Assembly (NCBI GenBank): GCA_900555015.1
Contig: USJL01000002.1
Span: 1 to 64,000 of the forward strand
Length of the DNA: 64,000 nucleotides
Source of the DNA: an uncultured Oscillospiraceae bacterium
GTDB taxonomy: Bacteria; Bacillota; Clostridia; Oscillospirales; Acutalibacteraceae
Reading direction: 5' to 3'
Shown here: positions 42,163-50,097 of the stretch, piece after piece
How the letters are laid out: each line of letters begins with the position of its first letter
Numbering within the stretch: position 1 is the stretch's first letter
Notes under the pieces: generated by a model
The model's database searches: none
What the model was told of the DNA's origin: nothing
Seen by the model: the letters and a program-made list of their open reading frames with translations, nothing else
Translations under genes and position numbers: made by a program

Positions 42163-43812
42163 ATGTTTAAATATTATTTTGAATATGAATGCGGCGGCAG
42201 AATTTTAACCTCAAGGGCACAGAAAAATGCTGCATTCGATATAGTTTCGTCTTATGAAAACGGCAGGTTAACCGTTGATTTATGCCCAAAGGAAAAAATT
42301 TCGTTTAAAACATTTAAAATTACTTTTGATTACGATTTTAAGTCTTCTTCAAAAATATTTGTTAACGGTTATCAGTCTTGGACGGACAGCAGGGAATATG
42401 CCGTAAACGAAAAAATGGATTTGCTTAACATTGTTAATGAATTTGCCCTTAAAACATCAATAAATAAGAATACGGGTTTGGGCAGGTCAGGTGATTTGTT
42501 CTTTTGCAAACATCCTAAAAACCCGGGCGAATTTTACGGCTATTCTTACGGCTATGTTCGCCTTGGCTCGTGTGTGGATTTATTTGCCTCTTTAAGCGAA
42601 CGTTCCGGCTACACAATTATCAGATTTGATGTGAATAATAAAAAAATTACTGTTGAAAAAGATTTGCAGGGTGTTGAATATTCGGCAAAAGAAACGGTGG
42701 TTGATTTTGTTAATATTAAAGGCGAATATGACAAAGTGTTTGACCGCTGGTTTGAACTTATGCATATTGAGTGCCGCCAAAAGGAAAGAATGTGCGGCTA
42801 TACCACTTGGTATAATTATTACGGCAACATTAATGAAGAAATAGTAGAGCGAGATTTAAATTCTATTTCAAAACTTGATGATAAAATTGATATTTTTCAA
42901 ATAGATGACGGTTATCAAAAAGCAATAGGTGATTGGCTTAATACAAATGTTGCAAGATTTCCGAATTCTATGAAGCATACTGCCGATTTAATTCACGGTT
43001 ATAATATGAAAGCGGGGTTGTGGCTTGCGCCTTTCGGTGCCACAAAGCAATCGTTTATTTATAAGGAACACCCTGATTGGCTTGTAAAAGACGAAAACGG
43101 CAAACCGGTGCTTGCCGGGGCAAATTGGGGCAGATTTTATGCTGTTGATTTTCTTAATGATGAAGCCGCAAAGTATATTCGCCATGTGTTTGATGTTGTT
43201 TTAAATCAATGGGGATTTGATATGGTTAAGCTTGATTTTCTTTATGCTGCATGCATTACCCCAAGAAACAACAAAAGCCGTGGTCAGCTTATGTGTGAAG
43301 CAATGGATTTTATTCGTGATTGTGTTGGCGATAAATTAATTTTAGGCTGTGGCGTGCCTTTAATGCCTGCCTTCGGCAAGGTGGATTTTTGCCGTGTTGG
43401 GGCAGATGTTTGCCTTGATTGGCGGTTTAATAAAATGGGCGTTAGGGAAGATGTAAGCACGGCAAATACAGTTAATTGCACTGTGTTTAGGCGTGGCTTA
43501 AACGGCAGGGGATTTATGAATGACCCTGATGTTTTTCTTCTTCGTGATGAAAATACAAAGCTTACTTTTGAACAGCGAAAATTGCTTGCACAAATTAATT
43601 CTGTTTTTGGCAGTTTGCTTTTTGTTTCAGATAATGTTGCAAATTATAATGAATTGCAAAAGCAGGCGTTTTCAAATGCGGTTTGTAAAAAAGATATTAA
43701 AATAGAAAGTGCCGAAATTGTTGAAAAGGATGTTATAAGTGCCGTTTATTATGAAAACGGAGTTAAACATCAAATGAAATTTAATTATAAAAACGGCAAA
43801 TCATATATTTAA
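42163..43812 (+). CDS. GH36-type alpha-galactosidase
   Basis: A 549-residue cytoplasmic glycoside hydrolase of clan GH-D. The barrel has QIDDGYQKAIGDWL (246-259), MVKLDFLYA with the nucleophile Asp358, and CRVGADVCLDW with Asp415 as likely acid/base. It is shorter than typical 700-residue GH36 enzymes because the N-terminal beta-sandwich is reduced, although VNGYQSWTDSREY remains. It removes alpha-linked galactose, or possibly alpha-GalNAc. It lies 30 bases after the GH16 gene, so products released by the surface enzyme are probably trimmed by this one after uptake. Confidence 0.88.
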   Translation: MFKYYFEYECGGRILTSRAQKNAAFDIVSSYENGRLTVDLCPKEKISFKTFKITFDYDFKSSSKIFVNGYQSWTDSREYAVNEKMDLLNIVNEFALKTSINKNTGLGRSGDLFFCKHPKNPGEFYGYSYGYVRLGSCVDLFASLSERSGYTIIRFDVNNKKITVEKDLQGVEYSAKETVVDFVNIKGEYDKVFDRWFELMHIECRQKERMCGYTTWYNYYGNINEEIVERDLNSISKLDDKIDIFQIDDGYQKAIGDWLNTNVARFPNSMKHTADLIHGYNMKAGLWLAPFGATKQSFIYKEHPDWLVKDENGKPVLAGANWGRFYAVDFLNDEAAKYIRHVFDVVLNQWGFDMVKLDFLYAACITPRNNKSRGQLMCEAMDFIRDCVGDKLILGCGVPLMPAFGKVDFCRVGADVCLDWRFNKMGVREDVSTANTVNCTVFRRGLNGRGFMNDPDVFLLRDENTKLTFEQRKLLAQINSVFGSLLFVSDNVANYNELQKQAFSNAVCKKDIKIESAEIVEKDVISAVYYENGVKHQMKFNYKNGKSYI

Positions 43813-43826
43813 CGTTGCATAATATG

Positions 43827-43866
43827 AAAAAGGACTTATACATTGGTATAAGTCCTTTTTGTTTAG
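43827..43866. terminator. Bidirectional terminator between the GH36 and GH95 genes
   Basis: AAAAAGGACTTATAC pairs with GTATAAGTCCTTTTT; T runs on both strands. Confidence 0.88.
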
Positions 43867-46532
43867 AATTTAATTTCTTTGCTTTCGCCTTTTTCAAATT
43901 TAACGGATTTTGTTGAACCGTTATAAGAAATATTAAGTGTTTGGGCAATTTCCGATGTAATTACGGCAGAAACACTGTTTTCGTTTTTATCCCAGTTTAA
44001 ATTTGTAACAACAGCTCTGTTGCGTGTTCGCACACCTGTTATTGTTCCGCTGTTAAATCCGCTTTCAGGTAAAGCCGGCAACAATTCAATGTTGCTGTTG
44101 TGTGAATAAACAAGTGCCTCGTTTACAATTCCAAGATAACCTATGGCAAAGTCGGTGCAGTAGCAACTGCCTTGGTCATAATCGTGGTTTGTCATCAGTG
44201 AATCATATCTTATTTTATGGTTCATCAAGTTAAGTAATGCATCGGTTAAAGCAGGTGAATCTTTAAGCCTTGCCGCAATAAGCGAACGGTGCACAAGTGC
44301 GTGCGACGCTTCGTTTTCACTCTGTCTGTTTTCTATTGCCTGCTTGCATGCACTTGTAAGTTCTTCATTGTCCTGAGTTTCAAACAACGGCCATACTCCG
44401 TATAAGTGGCTTAAATGGCGGTGTTCGTTGTTTTCCTCAAAAGCAGTTGTTGCCCATTCCTTTAACGCACCTGTTTCGTCATAAAGATACGGCGGCAGTT
44501 TACTTTCAATATATTGCCATTGTGATGTGTCTGCCGTTGGGTCTATATCATTGGCAACTTTTATAAGCATATTCATGCTATCTCGGCAGGCGGCAATGTC
44601 TATTGCGCAGTTTGCGTCTGACGGGCTGCTGTAGTTTGCCGGGTTGTTTTCAGGTGAATAGCTTGGCAAAATGCAATATGTTTCATAATTTTTAAGCTCT
44701 GTTTTGCCTGCTTCATAATGAATTGAACCTTCTGCGGCAGTGTAATATTCAGGTGTTAAAAGCTGCTTCCAATAGTTTGCCGCTTTTGTAAGCAACGGGT
44801 AAAGAACATCTTCTTCCAGCTTTAAATATCCTCTGTTTTCAATTTCGCCAATTTGCTCATTTGTTAAATCATTTTCGTTAACCGATAAAACAGATTTTAA
44901 ATCATTTAAATTAAATTCGTCGCTTAGGGGAATGTTAATATTTCCGTAGGTTTCAAGTGTTTCATAAAGTGGCTGAATCATCCAAGATGTGCCTGCATTC
45001 CAATATCTGAACGGGTAAGGATAGCAGGTTTCTGTTATAACAGCCTTGTCGCCGTCTGTATTTACGGGCGCTTGAATTGCGTCTGTAAATCCGTGAGTTG
45101 CAAATGCGTTTTCTTCCCAATCCGGCAGCTGGCGAAGAATAAAGTAAGTATATCCAATGGGTGAACTTGCAATGTTGCCTGTGTTCATTGAAGACGTTTG
45201 CAGGTTAACATTTGCATCCATAGTATATTTACTGCCCCAGCCTGTGTTCCATTCGCCTGTCCACATACCGTAAAGTCTGCTTGTGGAATAGCCGCTGCAA
45301 CACAGGTATGCGTATCTGCCTGCATAATATGTTCTTTGGGCAAGGGCGGCGTTAATTTCATTTTTGCCCTTTTGTTCGCTAAGCAGTTTCTCGTTTGATT
45401 CGTAATTATTTTCATCTAATGTAAGTGTTACTGCGTCAAACTGCGGCTTGTAAATTGCCAAATGGTTTTGCAATGCGCCGTTGTAGTCAAATTCGCCGCT
45501 GTTTTCGTATTTGTTGGCAATTTCTTTTAATTTTTCAACTGTTGAATTTATAATTTCAAAATCATTTTGGCTTTCAAATTTGTTGTATTCGCCTAAATTA
45601 TATGTTCTGTCGCTTATCGTAATAAGGTAAACGTCATCTGCGTCTGTTATTTTAATGCCGTTGTTTTCACCGCTGAACTGTGTTTCCTCGGTTTTTTTGT
45701 CAACGCTTGTTTTTTCTTTTGTTCCGCCGTTTGTAATAACGTATGTAACTGTTGCAAATCCCCCGTCTTTAAGCTCGCTGTTTTCATAATTGGGGTAGTG
45801 GGCAATAAGGGCAAGGTAATTGCAGCTGTTGTCGGTAATTTTTTTGTATTTTAAATTTGCTTCATCACTGTCGCCAAAATTTGCCATGGTAGACAGGTCG
45901 TCAAAAGTTAGCGTTAAATTAAGTTTTGTGCCGTTTGATGATGATGAAAGTTTTGTTATAACGGCTCCGTCTGCCATTGATGTAAATGATGTTCTGTTCC
46001 AGGTGCCGTTTTTATCTGTAAATTGCACGCCGACTTGTGATGTTTCGTAATCTGTGTAGCGAACATAGTTTGTGTCATTTGCCTTGGGGGCGGAAATCCT
46101 TAATTGACCGCCGGGGTGGTAACGGTAAACATCATCATAGCTTGCGTTGTCAACAATATCTTCGCCTTTAACAATGTTTTGCTTAACTGTTTCAAGCTCG
46201 TTATACGTTTCGGGGCAGGTGCGCCTGTTTTCGTTAGGCATAATAAAATGCATGTTTTGAAAAATAAATGTGTCTTCATAAGGTGCACCGCTTGTAATAA
46301 AGCCTTGCAGTCCGTTGCCGGAAACCATGCCCTGTCGCCAGCTTTTCGTTTTGTTCCTTTTTGAATCTTTTAATTTTGTGTAATCGTTACTGTATGAGAT
46401 TTTTGATAAATCTGTAAATAACGATTGAATTTCTGCGTTATCGGGCTTGTTTGTTAAGGAACACGCCGTTGCCGAAAATGCAATAATTGCACAAAGCAAC
46501 AGTGCAAAAAGTTGTTTTAAATGTTTTTTCAT
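43863..46532 (-). CDS. GH95-type lipoprotein, alpha-L-fucosidase-like
   Basis: An 889-residue surface lipoprotein: signal peptide with Cys24 in SATAC, N-terminal beta domain, alpha/alpha barrel and C-terminal beta domain. GH95 signatures are LYGMWTGEWNTGWGSKYTMD, NNEHRHLSHLYGVWPLFE and ELLPALPESGFNSGTITGVR. The family uses Asn residues with a Glu acid (here within EENNEHRH or nearby) to release alpha-1,2-fucose or alpha-L-galactose by inversion. Identity between GH95 and nearby families could shift, but the HLSHLYG and LLPALP pair is convincing. It is preceded on the same strand by a nucleotidyltransferase-like gene only 20 bases away. Confidence 0.88.
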   Translation of the reverse strand: MKKHLKQLFALLLCAIIAFSATACSLTNKPDNAEIQSLFTDLSKISYSNDYTKLKDSKRNKTKSWRQGMVSGNGLQGFITSGAPYEDTFIFQNMHFIMPNENRRTCPETYNELETVKQNIVKGEDIVDNASYDDVYRYHPGGQLRISAPKANDTNYVRYTDYETSQVGVQFTDKNGTWNRTSFTSMADGAVITKLSSSSNGTKLNLTLTFDDLSTMANFGDSDEANLKYKKITDNSCNYLALIAHYPNYENSELKDGGFATVTYVITNGGTKEKTSVDKKTEETQFSGENNGIKITDADDVYLITISDRTYNLGEYNKFESQNDFEIINSTVEKLKEIANKYENSGEFDYNGALQNHLAIYKPQFDAVTLTLDENNYESNEKLLSEQKGKNEINAALAQRTYYAGRYAYLCCSGYSTSRLYGMWTGEWNTGWGSKYTMDANVNLQTSSMNTGNIASSPIGYTYFILRQLPDWEENAFATHGFTDAIQAPVNTDGDKAVITETCYPYPFRYWNAGTSWMIQPLYETLETYGNINIPLSDEFNLNDLKSVLSVNENDLTNEQIGEIENRGYLKLEEDVLYPLLTKAANYWKQLLTPEYYTAAEGSIHYEAGKTELKNYETYCILPSYSPENNPANYSSPSDANCAIDIAACRDSMNMLIKVANDIDPTADTSQWQYIESKLPPYLYDETGALKEWATTAFEENNEHRHLSHLYGVWPLFETQDNEELTSACKQAIENRQSENEASHALVHRSLIAARLKDSPALTDALLNLMNHKIRYDSLMTNHDYDQGSCYCTDFAIGYLGIVNEALVYSHNSNIELLPALPESGFNSGTITGVRTRNRAVVTNLNWDKNENSVSAVITSEIAQTLNISYNGSTKSVKFEKGESKEIKF

Positions 46533-46552
46533 ATTTTTACCTCTTTAACAGA

Positions 46553-47725
46553 TTATTTTAAGCCTAATTCGGTGTAAAGTGCGCTGTTGTTTTGTATCTT
46601 GTTTTGATTCACATTTTTAACTGTTCCGATTTCTGCTTTTATCATATTTTTTTGCCTAAATCCGTACATGGCAAATCTTTTAATCCAATAGTAAGGTAAA
46701 AGAACGGCACGGTTTTTCATTTTTGGGAAGCGCATTGTCATTTCTTCTTTTCCCGGGAATGCTCTTTTCAGCAAGTATTTTATCGGCGACACTTTGCCTT
46801 GCTCAGTCATGGCGGTATTGTTTGCAATAAAGTTTTCCGTGCTTCCGAAAACACCGCCGTTAATTATGTATTTTGCAAATTTTTTTGTTAAATCGCTTTC
46901 AGACGCTCTTTCTTTTTCGCTTTTCGTAAAAAGATAATTTGAAACTTTTAAAACTTCTTCTTCAAATTTATTAAGATTTAATTGTGATAAATCTCTGTTA
47001 ACAATCTCTCTGTTTAATTTTGAAGCGAATTTTTTATTAAAATAATAAACATCCAAAAAGGCACGAATACCTATTCCGCCGCCGTAAAGCAGGTGTTTTG
47101 CAATGTGTGCAATCATAAATACATAAAAAAGTTCATTGTCAAATTTAAAAATGTTTTTGCGGTTTTTATATGCAACACACCTGTTCCATGCATACATATT
47201 AGAATTGGGGTTAATAAATAAATCATTCCATGTCGTGTTGTTTGAAAATAACCCTTTGTGAATTTCAAAATGTACGCCGCCCTTAGAAAAGGTGTTTACC
47301 ATAATATCGTGTTCTTCTTTATATTTAAAGCCGTTAAAAATTTTTTTAATTTCTTTTTCGTCTTTAATAAGTGTAAGAATATCTGCGTCGCCCATGGTTC
47401 TCATATCGGAACGTGGGTAATATTCTTTCATAACGGTACCTTTCATAATAATTGCATTTATGCCGTTTTTTTCAAATTCATTTGTTATTTTTGTTATTTC
47501 GCTTTTTTGTGTTTCATCTTCTGAAAATTGCAGGGCAACAAGTTGCTTTAACGAGCTTAATAAATCCTTAGGGCAACTTCCGTTTGCTTTGGCAAATTCA
47601 TATATAAATGATGAAATTTTGTGCAGTTCACCTATTTTCAAAAGTGTTTTCCAATCAACGGGCAGGGCGTAGGCATTGCCGCTGATTGCGCATTGCAAAA
47701 TGTTAATCAGTTCGTTGTTTGTCAT
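46553..47725 (-). CDS. Nucleotidyltransferase-like protein (NTP_transf_5 type)
   Basis: A 390-residue protein with IIMKGTVMKEYYPRSDMRTM followed by GDADILT, the nucleotidyltransferase active-site pattern with Asp residues, and the later MIAHIAKHLLYGGGIGIRAF and LDVYYF. These match the NTP_transf_5 family, whose members are uncharacterised and often occur near polysaccharide genes. The target could be a protein, a nucleic acid or a small molecule. A GAGGGGGG site precedes the ATG. It heads an operon with the GH95 lipoprotein gene, an unexpected pairing. Confidence 0.78.
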   Translation of the reverse strand: MTNNELINILQCAISGNAYALPVDWKTLLKIGELHKISSFIYEFAKANGSCPKDLLSSLKQLVALQFSEDETQKSEITKITNEFEKNGINAIIMKGTVMKEYYPRSDMRTMGDADILTLIKDEKEIKKIFNGFKYKEEHDIMVNTFSKGGVHFEIHKGLFSNNTTWNDLFINPNSNMYAWNRCVAYKNRKNIFKFDNELFYVFMIAHIAKHLLYGGGIGIRAFLDVYYFNKKFASKLNREIVNRDLSQLNLNKFEEEVLKVSNYLFTKSEKERASESDLTKKFAKYIINGGVFGSTENFIANNTAMTEQGKVSPIKYLLKRAFPGKEEMTMRFPKMKNRAVLLPYYWIKRFAMYGFRQKNMIKAEIGTVKNVNQNKIQNNSALYTELGLK

Positions 47726-47767
47726 TATACTGCCCCCCTCTTTTTATCACGATTTTAACTAAAATTT

Positions 47768-47796
47768 ATTATAACAAAAAAGTGATTTTGTTTCAA
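47768..47796 (-). promoter_or_regulatory. Promoter of the nucleotidyltransferase-GH95 operon
   Basis: TTGAAA, 17 bases, TATAAT on the minus strand. Confidence 0.75.
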
Positions 47797-47832
47797 TAGT
47801 ATAAAAAGTTAATCTGCTGTTTCTTTATACTT

Positions 47833-47860
47833 TTGTTTTTATTACAAATTTTGGTATAAT
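47833..47860 (+). promoter_or_regulatory. Promoter of the amidohydrolase gene
   Basis: TATAAT with an extended TGG before it; the -35 region (TTGTTT, 16 bases upstream) is weak. Confidence 0.55.
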
Positions 47861-47897
47861 GTAATTATTAATATGTTGTATGAAAGGCGGTATTTTT

Positions 47898-49193
47898 ATG
47901 AAATATGCACTTGTTAACGGAATTATATTAAACGGTAATTATGATATGGTTCCGGTGAAAGATAAAATAATATTTGTTAATAACGGCGTTATTGAAAAAA
48001 TAGCGGCAGAGGGTGAACCTGTTGCCGGTTATGAAATTATTGATATGAAGGGTAAATATGTTCTTCCCGGACTTATTAATTTGCACGTTCATATTCCTGC
48101 AACCGGAAAGCCGAAAAAAAAGCAGGCAGATTTGCCGAAACTTGTTAATTTTTTCACCTCAAATGCTTTTATGCGCCGTGTGGCATATAAAGTAACAACG
48201 GCTACGGCACAGCAGGAACTTTTAAGCGGTGTAACCACAATCAGAACGGTGGGCGGTATTGCGGATTTTGATTCAAAACTTCGAGATGAAATAAACAGCG
48301 GCAAAAAGCAAGGTCCTAAAATGATTGTTTCCAATATGGCGGTTTCCGTTCCCGGCGGTCATATGGCAGGTTCTTTGGCTTACGAGGCAAAAAGCGCCGA
48401 TGAAGCTAAAATATATGTAGATGAAATTGCCAAAACAAATCCCGACCTTATTAAACTTATGATAACCGGCGGAGTTATGGACGCTAAGGTTAAAGGCGAA
48501 CCGGGTGAACTTAAAATGCCGCCTGAGTATGTAAAAGCCGCTTGCGACGAGGCGCATAAGTTAGGTTACAAAGTTGCCGCTCATGTTGAAAGCACACAAG
48601 GTGTAAAGGTGGCTCTTGAAAACGGTGTTGATACTATTGAACACGGTGCAGAGCCTACACCTGAAATATTGGAATTGTTTAAAACAAAAAATGCAGCTCT
48701 TGTTACAACAATTTCACCTGCATTTCCATATGCTATTTTTGATACAAGCGTAAGCCATGCCACAGACGAACAAAAATTTAACGGCAACATTGTTTTAAAC
48801 GGCATTGTGGATTGTGCAAAGGAATGTCTTAAAAACGGCGTTATGGTTGGTTTGGGCACAGATACGGGATGCCCTTACATAACACATTATGATATGTGGC
48901 GTGAATTAAATTATTTTTGTAATTTCTGCGGCGTTTCAAGCAAATTTGCAATTTATACAGCCACAAAGGTTAATTCGGAAATTTTGGGATTAAGCGATAA
49001 AATAGGCACCTTGGAACAGGGAAAAGTTGCCGACATAATTGCTGTTGAAAAAAATCCTATTGATGACATAACTGCTTTGCGCAACGTTTCTTTTGTTATG
49101 GCAAACGGTAAAATAGCAGATGTTTCAAAACTTAAGAAGGATGATGAAATTGAACATCAGCTTGATAAATATGTTAACTATAAATTGAATTGA
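47898..49193 (+). CDS. Amidohydrolase of the imidazolonepropionase/prolidase-like group
   Basis: A 431-residue metal-dependent amidohydrolase. The metal ligands are visible as LPGLINLHVHIPA (HxH), VAAHVESTQGV and DTIEHGAEPTPE (histidines) and GLGTDTGCP (aspartate). KLMITGGVMD supplies the usual metal-site lysine. The C-terminal LGLSDKIGTLEQGKVADIIA is typical. Relatives act as Xaa-Pro or aryl dipeptidases, imidazolonepropionases or organophosphate hydrolases; the substrate is unknown. The ATG at 47898 has AAAGGCGG seven bases upstream and is preferred to an ATG at 47880. Confidence 0.9.
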   Translation: MKYALVNGIILNGNYDMVPVKDKIIFVNNGVIEKIAAEGEPVAGYEIIDMKGKYVLPGLINLHVHIPATGKPKKKQADLPKLVNFFTSNAFMRRVAYKVTTATAQQELLSGVTTIRTVGGIADFDSKLRDEINSGKKQGPKMIVSNMAVSVPGGHMAGSLAYEAKSADEAKIYVDEIAKTNPDLIKLMITGGVMDAKVKGEPGELKMPPEYVKAACDEAHKLGYKVAAHVESTQGVKVALENGVDTIEHGAEPTPEILELFKTKNAALVTTISPAFPYAIFDTSVSHATDEQKFNGNIVLNGIVDCAKECLKNGVMVGLGTDTGCPYITHYDMWRELNYFCNFCGVSSKFAIYTATKVNSEILGLSDKIGTLEQGKVADIIAVEKNPIDDITALRNVSFVMANGKIADVSKLKKDDEIEHQLDKYVNYKLN

Positions 49194-49210
49194 TTTTCGG
49201 AGATTGATTT

Positions 49211-49996
49211 ATGGGCGATTGGAATTCGGAACAGTATATGAAATTTAAAGGGGAGCGAACACAGCCCTCTGTTGATTTAATTAACAGGCTCGGTGATGAT
49301 TTTAAGCCTAAAACAGTGCTTGATTTGGGGTGCGGGCCCGGAAACAGCACATTTGCTCTTTATAATAAATTTGAAAATGCAAAAATCACAGGTGTAGACG
49401 TCTCCGAAAATATGCTTGAAAAGGCTCGCAAATCTTATGATTTTTTGAATTTTAAAAAATGTTTTTTGCCAACCGGGTTAAATGAAATTGACGGCAGGTT
49501 CGATTTGATTTTTTCAAATGCCTGTATTCATTGGATACCCGAACAAAAGGAATTGTTAAATTCCGCTTTTGAAAAATTAAATAACGGCGGAAAATTTGCC
49601 GTTCAAATTCCTTTTATTCAGCAGGCACCGTTTTATAAACTTTTGTATGCCATGATTAATGAAGAAAAATGGCAAAAATTGCAATCAATAAATAATTTTC
49701 ATAATTTAATGCCGGATGAATATTTTGATATTTTGGCGTCGTTAAGTTCTGATTTTGAAATTTGGCAAACAACTTATTATCACCGTGTGCCTGATTTTAA
49801 ATCAATTATTGAATGGTACAGGGGCAGTGGATTGCGACCTTATTTAGAAGCTCTTACAAATGATGAAAAACAGGTGTTTGAAAAGGAGCTTTTGGAAAAA
49901 ATTAAAAATAATTATCCTGTTCAAAAAAACGGTGAAATTATTTTGAAAATGCCACGACTGTTCTTTATTTTGAATAAAAATAGTAAAAATGCTTAA
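49211..49996 (+). CDS. Trans-aconitate methyltransferase-like enzyme
   Basis: A 261-residue class I SAM-dependent methyltransferase. The start WNSEQYMKFKGERTQPSVDL matches the Tam family (trans-aconitate 2-methyltransferase), as do VLDLGCGPGNSTFAL for SAM binding and FSNACIHWIPEQ. Tam detoxifies trans-aconitate, an aconitase inhibitor; the substrate in this organism may differ. GGAGATTG lies before the ATG, 17 bases after the amidohydrolase gene, so the two are likely one transcript. Confidence 0.88.
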   Translation: MGDWNSEQYMKFKGERTQPSVDLINRLGDDFKPKTVLDLGCGPGNSTFALYNKFENAKITGVDVSENMLEKARKSYDFLNFKKCFLPTGLNEIDGRFDLIFSNACIHWIPEQKELLNSAFEKLNNGGKFAVQIPFIQQAPFYKLLYAMINEEKWQKLQSINNFHNLMPDEYFDILASLSSDFEIWQTTYYHRVPDFKSIIEWYRGSGLRPYLEALTNDEKQVFEKELLEKIKNNYPVQKNGEIILKMPRLFFILNKNSKNA

Positions 49997-50002
49997 AAAC
50001 TG

Positions 50003-50031
50003 TTGACAAATATGCTGATTTTTTGTTTAAT
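50003..50031 (+). promoter_or_regulatory. Promoter of the long GPH transporter gene
   Basis: TTGACA, 17 bases, TTTAAT. The leader carries a small CCGTT/AACGG hairpin (50069-50084) just before the AAAAGGGG ribosome binding site. Confidence 0.68.
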
Positions 50032-50097
50032 TAGTATAAGCGTGTATGCTTAGGGGTAAAAATTTATGCCGTTTTAAATAACGGAAAAGGGGTAAAC

